Below, piece after piece: positions 1 through 5,207 of a stretch of DNA of 8,174 nucleotides; position 1 is the first letter of the stretch, and every line of letters begins with the position of its first letter. The notes under the pieces are model-generated. The model was not told the origin of the DNA and made no database searches. It was given only the letters and a program-made list of their open reading frames with translations. The position numbers were made by a program, and so were the translations under genes. Origin of the DNA: SKW197 sp049970095 (GTDB lineage: Archaea; Thermoplasmatota; Thermoplasmata; Lutacidiplasmatales; SKW197); assembly GCA_049970095.1 (NCBI GenBank), contig JBMFNP010000064.1, forward strand, positions 1 through 8,174, in the 5' to 3' direction.

Positions 1-87
1 GTCTATCTTTTAAGTAAATCTGAATTAGAAAAATATCAACCATATATATCCAACGGTTTTTATGAATTCTTATGGAGGAATATTTAA
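1..87 (+). CDS. C-terminal end of an unidentified gene, cut by the window edge
   Basis: Frame 1 is open from the first base to a TAA at 85-87 and gives 28 residues (VYLLSKSELEKYQPY at the start, FYEFLWRNI at the end). Its tail overlaps the probable start of the methyltransferase pseudogene (ATG at 62) by 26 bases, an arrangement typical of translationally coupled genes. Because restriction enzymes are often encoded directly beside their methyltransferase, this may be the end of the cognate endonuclease. That is inference from position only, as the fragment is too short to recognise. The base composition is AT-rich like the pseudogene that follows. Confidence 0.4.
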   Translation, partial: VYLLSKSELEKYQPYISNGFYEFLWRNI

Positions 88-902
88 AATAATTCAAGGA
101 GACGCTTTAACAGTTCTAAAAACCTACCTGATGAAATTTAGATGTTGGGGTAACATCGCCGCCCTATAATAAAGGTGAAAATAAAAAAGGTTGGTTGGTA
201 AAAAATGTAAAGTACGCAGGTGCTACTGATAAATTGCATGAAGAGACCAAGAAAATCAAATTTCAGTGTTAAATGAAATTTTTAGAATTACAAAACCTGG
301 AGTTTCATCCAATGGATTGGTTAAGGAAGACAAAATGGGTAATTAGACAGGAAATAATCAGGGACAGAATGATTGCGGCTAATATAAGAGGGTGGAGATT
401 CTGGCAGGTAGAAGAAAGAATATACTGGTTTTATAAGCCCAGAGGAAAACATTTGATTGGTGAGGAATTAAAACCCAGGCACGCCTTATTAACATCTATA
501 TGGAGATTTCCGCCGGAAAAAGACAATCCACATCCTGCGCCATTTCCTATTGAATTGCCAGTGAGAGTGATTTATTCAATAATGGATGAAAGAAAAGGGG
601 TTGTCCTTGATCCTTATTGTGGAAGTGGAACAACATTAGTTGCTGCAAAAATATTAGGACATAACTTTATTGGAATTGAAATTTCTCAAGAATACATCAA
701 ATATGCAGAAGAAAGATTAAAAAATTATGAAGAAGAAGTAAGACTGGTCAATGAAGAAATTGCAAAACATATTGTAATAAAGACATTCAGAGAAAGAAAA
801 GAAAAAGGCGAATTCACAGGAATGTATGGACAAAAGTGTATAAATAATAAGAATCAGAAGCAGAAAGAATTAACTTTATTTGATTATATTGAGAATAAAT
901 GA
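62..902 (+). pseudogene. Broken beta-class DNA (N4-cytosine or N6-adenine) methyltransferase
   Basis: When intact this would methylate an exocyclic amino group in DNA using S-adenosylmethionine. The reading frame can be followed in pieces. From ATG 62 it reads MNSYGGIFKIIQGDALTVLK. It then changes frame at about 125 and again near 139 and reads DVGVTSPPYNKGENKKGW, where TSPPYN (153-170) is catalytic motif IV. Near 248 it shifts again and reads ENQISVLNEIFRITKPG (251-301). Near 300 it shifts once more, apparently with loss of the segment that normally follows KPG, and then stays open to TGA 900-902. That last piece (open from 273) carries the AdoMet-binding motif I DPYCGSGTT at about 610-636. 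Motif IV before motif I is the beta-class order. The C-terminal 200 residues look well preserved, so the decay seems recent. Sequencing errors could mimic some of the shifts, but four lesions in 200 bases make a true pseudogene more likely. Confidence 0.85.
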
Positions 903-999
903 CAAAAGTTAAACTGTGCCTCCACACCATAAAAGGTTCGTGGGTTAGGAACTCACCAAAATTTTGTGCTGGCTCTCTAAAATTAGGGGGTGCAGAAAA

Positions 1000-1020
1000 A
1001 TGAAAACATCTTGTTTTCAT
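1000..1020. repeat. Perfect 9+9 bp inverted repeat, 3-base spacer
   Basis: The left arm ATGAAAACA (1000-1008) is the exact reverse complement of the right arm TGTTTTCAT (1012-1020), separated by TCT. It lies about 22 bp upstream of the TATA-like box of the HTH gene. It could be an operator for a dimeric regulator, possibly the HTH protein itself, or a hairpin ending the upstream transcript. The symmetry is seen directly; the role is inference. Confidence 0.5.
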
Positions 1021-1042
1021 TCGCATCTGTATGCAAATAAAA

Positions 1043-1050
1043 TTAATATA
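1043..1050 (+). promoter_or_regulatory. TATA-like box of the HTH gene
   Basis: TTAATATA, preceded by A-rich sequence that could serve as a BRE, is centred about 26 bases before the ATG at 1072. In archaea this is the distance from the TATA box to the transcription start. It fits an mRNA beginning at the start codon, and no Shine-Dalgarno site is seen before 1072. Confidence 0.45.
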
Positions 1051-1071
1051 GCCCCACACATTTTTTCAATC

Positions 1072-1440
1072 ATGGCATGGTACTACGCCAGTAATATGGT
1101 AGAAGTCCCGTGCTTACCCCGGCATATCAATCCCCGTCGTATCTGGATTGCTGCAGAAATCCGGGTGCGGATCATAAAAATGGGGATTGAAAAGGCTGGT
1201 GGAATGAACCCACTTGCGAGGGTGCTTGGCTACCGCTCTAGAATTCATCCTGGGTGGAATGTGCAGCTGCTTCTCACTGGTGAAAGACCGTTCACATTTG
1301 AGCGTCTCAGAACCCTCTGTGAATATGTAGACTATCCACTGCAGGAAGTATTAAAATACACAGTGAGAAAGGAACAGGTTACCGCAATTGCTAACGCACA
1401 TGCATTGAGAGAACATGGCTTCGGTTATCTTCTGAAATGA
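1072..1440 (+). CDS. Small helix-turn-helix (XRE-like) DNA-binding protein
   Basis: A 122-residue protein, probably a transcription regulator. Residues about 34-95 read as a five-helix XRE-type fold: GGMNPLARVLGY suits helices 2-3 of an HTH, followed by a conserved-looking HPGWNVQLLLTGERPF, then a FERLRTLCEYVDYPLQEVL segment of the kind that closes such domains. The N-terminus is rich in aromatic residues and proline (MAWYYASN, PCLPRHINPRRIW). I chose ATG 1072 because a TATA-like box sits 26 bases before it, which suggests a leaderless mRNA. The alternatives are ATG 1000, which has GGGGGTG ahead of it but would add a poorly convincing N-terminus and would start inside a palindrome, and ATG 1096. 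The gene ends 4 bases before the end of convergent purM. The target and ligand are unknown, and I do not recognise a named family. Confidence 0.65.
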   Translation: MAWYYASNMVEVPCLPRHINPRRIWIAAEIRVRIIKMGIEKAGGMNPLARVLGYRSRIHPGWNVQLLLTGERPFTFERLRTLCEYVDYPLQEVLKYTVRKEQVTAIANAHALREHGFGYLLK

Positions 1441-1444
1441 ATTT

Positions 1445-2458
1445 TCAGTACTCTGAGTACTTTAATCCCAGTTTTTCAAGAACTACACCAGTGCCTTTTC
1501 TCACTTCTCCAACAATTTTCGCATCAGTTTCCATTGCAATATCTTTTGCATCCTTCTTTGGCGCAATCACACAGAAACCCATACCCATGTTAAAGGTCTG
1601 ATACATTTCTCTATCAGAAATTTTACCAAGTTCCTGCAAAAATTTGAATATCTCAGGAACTGGCAGTGGTTCTGTGATCCGAAATTCTCTTTCAGGATGT
1701 AATCTGACAAGATTCCGCAATCCCCCACCTGTTATGTGTGCCAGTCCATGAATTGCGTACTTTTCAAACAGAGGAAGTACATCTGGTACATAAATTCTTG
1801 TGGGCTCAAGCAGAATTTCTCCTATTCTCCTGCTGAAGTTCTCAGGAATTGTGTGGTAATCAATTTTATTCGCATCTAGGACTTTTCTTACAAGAGTGTA
1901 TCCGTTGGAATGTATCCCTGAACTAGGGAATCCGAGAATGGCATCTCCAACCCTGATTTTTTTACCAGTGATAATTTTCTTTTTTTCTACAATTCCTAGT
2001 GCAGTGCCAGAAAGGTCAAGTTCTATAACTACATCTTTCATTATTGCGGTCTCTCCCCCTACTATGCTAACATTTGCCAGTTTTGCACCCGTGTTGAGAC
2101 CCTTTGCAATCTCACACAAAACCTTTTCATTAATATCTGGTGCTGCAATGTAGTCAACAAAGGCAACAGGCTCCGCACCCAGGCAAAGCACATCATCCAC
2201 ATTCATTGCAACACAGTCTATTCCTACGGTATCCCATTTTTTCATTGCCTTTGCAATCAGGAGTTTTGTGCCCACGCCATCCGTAGAAAGCACAAGCAGA
2301 TGTTTTCCAAATTCGACACAACCCGCAAAGTGCCCTTTCAAATCCATTACTTGAAATTTGCCTCTTCTTCTGTAATTCAACAGATTTATCAGATTTTCTA
2401 CAGATTTGCCTTTTTTATCTATGTCAACACCGGCATCTGCATAGGTAAAACCATACAT
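1445..2458 (-). CDS. purM: Phosphoribosylformylglycinamidine cyclo-ligase (AIR synthase)
   Basis: This cytosolic enzyme converts formylglycinamidine ribonucleotide plus ATP to aminoimidazole ribonucleotide, step five of purine synthesis. The 337 residues match the normal PurM length and carry the family landmarks in order: the N-terminal YADAGVDID (6-14), the ATP-site loop STDGVGTKL (58-66), DCVAMNVDDVLCLGAEP (81-97), VGGETA (133-138), SSGIHSNGYTLVR (179-191), EPTRIY (218-223), HITGGGL (241-247) and FNMGMGF (289-295). The start ATG at 2458 is preceded by a GAGG site with a 6-base spacer. Only 16 bases separate the start from the 3' end of tRNA-Ile, so there is no room for a separate promoter outside the tRNA; the mRNA probably arises by processing of a tRNA-purM transcript. 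No other purine gene is in the window. Confidence 0.97.
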   Translation of the reverse strand: MYGFTYADAGVDIDKKGKSVENLINLLNYRRRGKFQVMDLKGHFAGCVEFGKHLLVLSTDGVGTKLLIAKAMKKWDTVGIDCVAMNVDDVLCLGAEPVAFVDYIAAPDINEKVLCEIAKGLNTGAKLANVSIVGGETAIMKDVVIELDLSGTALGIVEKKKIITGKKIRVGDAILGFPSSGIHSNGYTLVRKVLDANKIDYHTIPENFSRRIGEILLEPTRIYVPDVLPLFEKYAIHGLAHITGGGLRNLVRLHPEREFRITEPLPVPEIFKFLQELGKISDREMYQTFNMGMGFCVIAPKKDAKDIAMETDAKIVGEVRKGTGVVLEKLGLKYSEY

Positions 2459-2474
2459 ATCTATCCTCGGATTA

Positions 2475-2549
2475 TGGGCCCGATGCGATTTGAACGCATG
2501 ACCTCCCGGTTATCAGCCGGGCGCTCCAACCAGGCTAAGCTACGGGCCC
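2475..2549 (-). tRNA. tRNA-Ile (anticodon GAU)
   Basis: The minus strand folds into a complete 75-base cloverleaf. It has a 7-bp acceptor stem GGGCCCG/CGGGCCC, a D arm with GCTT/GAGC, an anticodon stem CCCGG/CCGGG closing the loop CTGATAA (GAT at 2512-2514), a 5-base variable region, a T stem ATGCG/CGCAT with loop TTCAAAT, and discriminator A at 2475. No CCA is encoded and there is no intron. GAU reads AUC and AUU codons. A TATA box is correctly placed upstream, and purM follows 16 bases after the 3' end. Confidence 0.97.
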
Positions 2550-2571
2550 TTTCATCTCCAAGAAACTTTTG

Positions 2572-2582
2572 TGATATATAAG
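2572..2582 (-). promoter_or_regulatory. TATA box of the tRNA-Ile/purM transcript
   Basis: On the minus strand the sequence reads CTTATATATCA, with its centre about 28 bases upstream of the first tRNA base at 2549. This is close to the archaeal box A consensus and spacing. It would place the transcription start at or within a few bases of the mature tRNA 5' end. Confidence 0.7.
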
Positions 2583-2600
2583 GATAATGGAGGTAAGAAC

Positions 2601-2617
2601 AGAGAGTGTCAACTTAA
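2601..2617 (+). repeat. Left terminal inverted repeat
   Basis: AGAGAGTGTCAACTTAA pairs with the reverse complement of 2954-2970 at 16 of 17 positions; the single mismatch is at the sixth base. The transposase stop codon (2609-2611 on the minus strand) falls within it. Confidence 0.75.
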
Positions 2618-2893
2618 CACCTCCTTGATACAATAATTTGTAAACCTGACAAATGATTCTATCACAGCGACGCGTTTTCTTCTCTTTCTCACTTGTTGCT
2701 CGGCGAATAGTTGTTTCCCTTTTTGATACCACTCTCTTACAGCTTCATAGCTTGCTCCAACAAAATGCTCTGTCATTCTGTATGATAGCCCTGCTCTGTA
2801 TAGAAGCATTCCCAATGCTCTTTGCTCGTTTGTTTTCCGCTCACGCAAAAAGATTTTATTCTTTTCAATCCATCTTACTATTCTTTCAATCAT
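2609..2893 (-). pseudogene. Truncated transposase, N-terminal HTH part only
   Basis: The product is 94 residues. Residues about 24-60 (NEQRALGMLLYRAGLSYRM, then VGASYEAVREWYQKGKQLF) resemble the N-terminal DNA-binding HTH of IS transposases, where a sequence of this kind leads into RKRRxRVAVDET, the first catalytic aspartate. Here residues 69-80 read RKRRKRVAVIES: the aspartate position is isoleucine, and the frame then runs 14 more residues to a stop in the terminal repeat. The deletion junction therefore probably lies just after RVAV, joining the 5' part to the last codons or non-coding end of the IS. With no catalytic domain it cannot transpose by itself, but it could still bind the repeats. 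The start ATG 2893 has GAGGGG a few bases upstream. Confidence 0.7.
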
Positions 2894-2937
2894 CCCATCC
2901 CCTCTAGGTAAACCTATGCTTAAGAGGGGGATGGGAT
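2892..2937 (-). promoter_or_regulatory. Hairpin over the transposase ribosome-binding site
   Basis: The arm at 2892-2905 (ATCCCATCCCCTCT) pairs with 2923-2937, with one bulged base and a 17-base loop. The stem includes the GAGGGG site and the start codon region of the transposase frame. It could sequester the ribosome-binding site in RNA that reads into the element from outside. Confidence 0.55.
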
Positions 2938-2943
2938 TGGGAG

Positions 2944-2950
2944 TATTTAA
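2944..2950 (-). promoter_or_regulatory. TATA-like box of the transposase
   Basis: On the minus strand TTAAATA lies just inside the right terminal repeat and about 26 bases before position 2921, the predicted transcription start. The coding start at 2893 follows after a leader of about 28 bases. The evidence is spacing and composition only. Confidence 0.35.
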
Positions 2951-2953
2951 CCC

Positions 2954-2970
2954 TTAAGTTGACAGTCTCT
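2954..2970 (-). repeat. Right terminal inverted repeat
   Basis: TTAAGTTGACAGTCTCT is the inverted partner of 2601-2617, with one mismatch. It lies upstream of the transposase start, where an IS left or promoter end would be. Confidence 0.75.
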
Positions 2971-2984
2971 TTATGACCCACCAA

Positions 2985-2994
2985 AAATATTAAA
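2985..2994 (+). promoter_or_regulatory. TATA-like box of the heptose operon
   Basis: AAATATTAAA lies just outside the inserted element and predicts a start near 3015-3017. That leaves a short leader containing the GGAG site at 3029-3032. It is the only AT-rich box of this kind between the element and hddA. Confidence 0.4.
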
Positions 2995-3040
2995 TGAGAT
3001 TACTGTTTCCTCTTATCCGCTAACCTATGGAGTGGAAAAC

Positions 3041-4069
3041 ATGATGATAAGAAGCAAGGCGCCATTGAGAATCAGTTTTGGTGGTGGAGGTACAGATGTT
3101 TCTCCATACATTGAAGAAAGGGGAGGATGTGTGCTCAGCAGCACAATAAACAAATTTGCATATGCCACCCTTGTACCCTCTGAGAAATCTGGGATTTCTG
3201 TGCAATCACTTGACTACGACATCCTTGTGAAATACGACACAGACAAGGACCTGTTGTATAATGGAGAACTTGATCTTGTGAAAGCAGTGATAAAAAGATT
3301 TGTTGGTGCTGGCGAAATGGAAAAAGTCGGAATACAGATGTTTATTCACAGCGATGCACCACCAGGTTCTGGGCTTGGCTCTTCTTCTACAATGGCTGTT
3401 GCCCTCATCGGAGCAATGAAGCACTGGAAACGGGTACCAATGACAGATTACGAGGTTGCGGAGATGGCATACGAAATTGAGAGAAATGACCTCAAAATTC
3501 CTGGTGGAAAACAGGACCAGTATGCGGCAGCATTTGGAGGTTTCAATTTCATAGAATTCATGAAAGATGCTACAATTGTAAATCCACTTAAGATTGACAG
3601 GGAAACCCTCAATGAACTGGAATATCGCTGCTTGCTCTGCTACACAGGAAAGACAAGGCTTTCTGGCAACATTTTAAATACCCAGATAAAGAATTATGTG
3701 GAGAGAAAGCAGGATGTGGTGGAAGCACTTGACGAAACCAAACGCCTGGCTATTGAGATGAAGAAATCATTACTCACATCTAGGCTTGATGATTTTGGGG
3801 AGCTGATGCATGAGGCATGGATGCACAAACGAAAATTTGCAAATGGGATCACAAATCCAGCAATTGATAAACTTTATGAAGTTGCAAGGGCAAGTGGTGC
3901 AATAGGTGGAAAATTGTTAGGTGCGGGTGGCGGTGGCTATATTCTCTTTATCTGTAAATTTGATAGGAAGCATATAGTGGCAAAGGAACTTGAAAAGCTT
4001 GGGGGAAAGGTTGTGGATTTCGGGTTTGAGTTCAAAGGACTGCAGACATGGAGTGTTTATCAGTATTGA
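3041..4069 (+). CDS. hddA: GHMP-family D-glycero-D-manno-heptose 7-phosphate kinase
   Basis: This enzyme probably phosphorylates D-glycero-D-manno-heptose 7-phosphate at C1 with ATP to give the 1,7-bisphosphate. The 342 residues show the GHMP pattern: N-terminal motif KAPLRISFGGGGTD (6-19), the ATP-binding glycine/serine loop PPGSGLGSSST (107-117), PGGKQDQYAAAFGG (154-167), which is characteristic of sugar-1-kinases of the HddA/fucokinase kind, and the C-terminal KLLGAGGGGY (291-300). Length and motif layout match HddA. I start at ATG 3041 because GGAG at 3029-3032 sits 8 bases upstream. An in-frame GTG at 3032 overlaps that site, and ATG 3044 is also possible. gmhA follows 9 bases after the stop. 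GHMP family members differ in sugar preference, so the specificity rests mainly on the gmhA and gmhB neighbours. Confidence 0.88.
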   Translation: MMIRSKAPLRISFGGGGTDVSPYIEERGGCVLSSTINKFAYATLVPSEKSGISVQSLDYDILVKYDTDKDLLYNGELDLVKAVIKRFVGAGEMEKVGIQMFIHSDAPPGSGLGSSSTMAVALIGAMKHWKRVPMTDYEVAEMAYEIERNDLKIPGGKQDQYAAAFGGFNFIEFMKDATIVNPLKIDRETLNELEYRCLLCYTGKTRLSGNILNTQIKNYVERKQDVVEALDETKRLAIEMKKSLLTSRLDDFGELMHEAWMHKRKFANGITNPAIDKLYEVARASGAIGGKLLGAGGGGYILFICKFDRKHIVAKELEKLGGKVVDFGFEFKGLQTWSVYQY

Positions 4070-4075
4070 GGTGAT
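4068..4075 (+). promoter_or_regulatory. Ribosome-binding site that fixes the gmhA GTG start
   Basis: GAGGTGAT, a long match to the archaeal anti-Shine-Dalgarno complement, overlaps the hddA stop codon. It places GTG 4079 at the right distance (7 bases after GAGG). This supports GTG as the start and suggests translational coupling to hddA. Confidence 0.7.
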
Positions 4076-4078
4076 ACT

Positions 4079-4657
4079 GTGAAGGCTGAAATTGAAAGGA
4101 TGTTAAAAGAAAGCATTGCAGTTAAACAGAAAATGCTGGCAATCCATGCAGAAACCATTGCAAAAATTGCTGAGAAAATATGCGAAACCCTAGAAAACGG
4201 TGGCAAAATTCTCTGGTGCGGAAATGGAGGAAGTGCAGCAGATGCCCAGCATCTCTCATGTGAACTTGTGAGCAAATTCTACACAGAGAGAAAAGCTCTT
4301 TTTTCAGTTGCACTCACTACCAATACCTCTATTCTCACTGCAATTCCCAATGATTACAGTTTTGAAAGGGTTTTTGAGAGGCAGGTGGAAGCGCTTGGAA
4401 GAAAGGGCGATGTACTTGTGGGGATAAGTACAAGTGGAAACTCAAAGAATGTGATTGCCGCCTTGAAAAAGGCAAGGGAAATGGGGATATTTACAGTTGG
4501 CTTTACTGGTAGTACAGGGGGTGCAATGAAAGAACTGTGTGATATTCTCCTTAATGTTCCCTCAAATGACACTCCAAGAATTCAGGAAGCACATATTGCA
4601 GCAGGGCATATTGTCTGCTATCTGGTTGAAAAGCATTTTGAGGGCATGAAAACATGA
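4079..4657 (+). CDS. gmhA: Sedoheptulose 7-phosphate isomerase (SIS domain)
   Basis: This enzyme converts sedoheptulose 7-phosphate to D-glycero-D-manno-heptose 7-phosphate, the first committed step of activated-heptose synthesis. The 192 residues are the usual GmhA length. A single SIS (sugar isomerase) domain carries the nucleotide-free phosphosugar site CGNGGSAADAQH (47-58), STSGNS (117-122) and the C-terminal RIQEAHIAAGH (167-177). Glu62 and one of His172/His177 are the likely acid/base pair, by position against bacterial GmhA. The start is GTG with a strong ribosome-binding site. The stop overlaps the gmhB ATG by four bases (ATGA), so the two are probably translated together. The other SIS family option, DiaA-like proteins, is unlikely between a heptose kinase and a heptose phosphatase. 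Confidence 0.93.
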   Translation: MKAEIERMLKESIAVKQKMLAIHAETIAKIAEKICETLENGGKILWCGNGGSAADAQHLSCELVSKFYTERKALFSVALTTNTSILTAIPNDYSFERVFERQVEALGRKGDVLVGISTSGNSKNVIAALKKAREMGIFTVGFTGSTGGAMKELCDILLNVPSNDTPRIQEAHIAAGHIVCYLVEKHFEGMKT

Positions 4658-5205
4658 GAAGGGGTGTGTTCATAGATAGAGACGGCACCATAAATGTAAA
4701 TGTGGAGTATCTGGATAACCCTGATGAATTTCAGATGTATGAAGGTGTAGCAGAAGGCATAAAATTACTCAATGATAAGGGTTTCTTTGTTATAATTACT
4801 ACCAACCAGTCAGGAATTGAGAGGGGTTATTACACCACGGAAATTGTGAATGCTATTCATGAACGCATGAAAAAGGAATTATGGGAGAAGGCAAGGGCAC
4901 ATGTGGACGCAATTTATTACTGTCCTCATGCCCCTGAAACAAATTGCTCATGCAGAAAACCGAGGCCAGGTCTTCTCCAACAGGCGATAAAGGAGTACCA
5001 GATTATCCCACAGCTTTCATTCATGATTGGAGATAGAATGCTAGATGTGGAGGCGGGTGATGCGGTAGGTGCAACTACTGTGCTTGTGCCGGAGCGGGGC
5101 AGAGAGGAGAGCGTGGCAAAGGAAATAAGGGAAAGCAAAGTAAAGCCAGACTATATCACAGACGCTTTTTATGATGGTTGTCTCTGGATACTCGCTCAGG
5201 GTTGA
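4654..5205 (+). CDS. gmhB: D-glycero-D-manno-heptose 1,7-bisphosphate 7-phosphatase
   Basis: A HAD-superfamily phosphatase that removes the C7 phosphate of heptose 1,7-bisphosphate to leave the 1-phosphate for nucleotide activation. The 183 residues carry HAD motif I DRDGT (8-12, nucleophile Asp8 and acid/base Asp10), motif II TTNQSG (49-54), the GmhB-type zinc site CPHAPETNCSC (Cys90, His92, Cys98, Cys100) followed by RKP (Lys102, motif III), and motif IV GDRMLD (126-131). It overlaps gmhA by ATGA. A GAGGG site at 4640-4644 lies 9 bases before the start. HisB-N histidinol-phosphate phosphatases are close relatives, but the operon and the zinc loop fit GmhB. The next gene begins 2 bases after its stop. 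Confidence 0.93.
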   Translation: MRRGVFIDRDGTINVNVEYLDNPDEFQMYEGVAEGIKLLNDKGFFVIITTNQSGIERGYYTTEIVNAIHERMKKELWEKARAHVDAIYYCPHAPETNCSCRKPRPGLLQQAIKEYQIIPQLSFMIGDRMLDVEAGDAVGATTVLVPERGREESVAKEIRESKVKPDYITDAFYDGCLWILAQG

Positions 5206-5207
5206 AT

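Larger units (their letters stand above)
2601..2970. mobile_element. Internally deleted insertion sequence (MITE-like), ~370 bp
   Basis: Two 17-bp inverted repeats (16 of 17 matching) bound a segment whose only reading frame is the N-terminal third of a transposase. The frame starts near the right end, as in a complete IS, and stops inside the left inverted repeat. The middle and C-terminal parts of the transposase are missing, so the element could only move in trans. No target-site duplication is visible: the 8 bases outside each end (GTAAGAAC and TTATGACC) differ. The family is uncertain; the N-terminus resembles HTH-plus-DDE transposases of the IS6-like type. Confidence 0.7.

Noticed and set aside
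940..956. Small hairpin GTGGGTT/AACTCAC with a 3-base loop
   Set aside because: It has seven pairs, one of them G-U, in a short intergenic region, and no T-run follows. It could arise by chance, so I do not call it a terminator.
814..1059. Minus-strand 81-residue ORF
   Set aside because: It spans the pseudogene tail and the intergenic region, crosses the palindrome, and has no recognisable domain or ribosome-binding site.
964..1071. Longer N-terminus for the HTH protein (starts at 964 or 1000)
   Set aside because: The added residues look like translated non-coding sequence, rich in Cys and His, and include the palindrome and TATA-like box. ATG 1000 remains possible because GGGGGTG precedes it.
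2593..2978. Target-site duplication around the inserted element
   Set aside because: The 8 bases on either side of the terminal repeats do not match, nor do they if the repeat ends are shifted by a few bases.
3032..3040. GTG 3032 as hddA start
   Set aside because: The codon overlaps the GGAG ribosome-binding site at 3029-3032, which is correctly spaced for ATG 3041.
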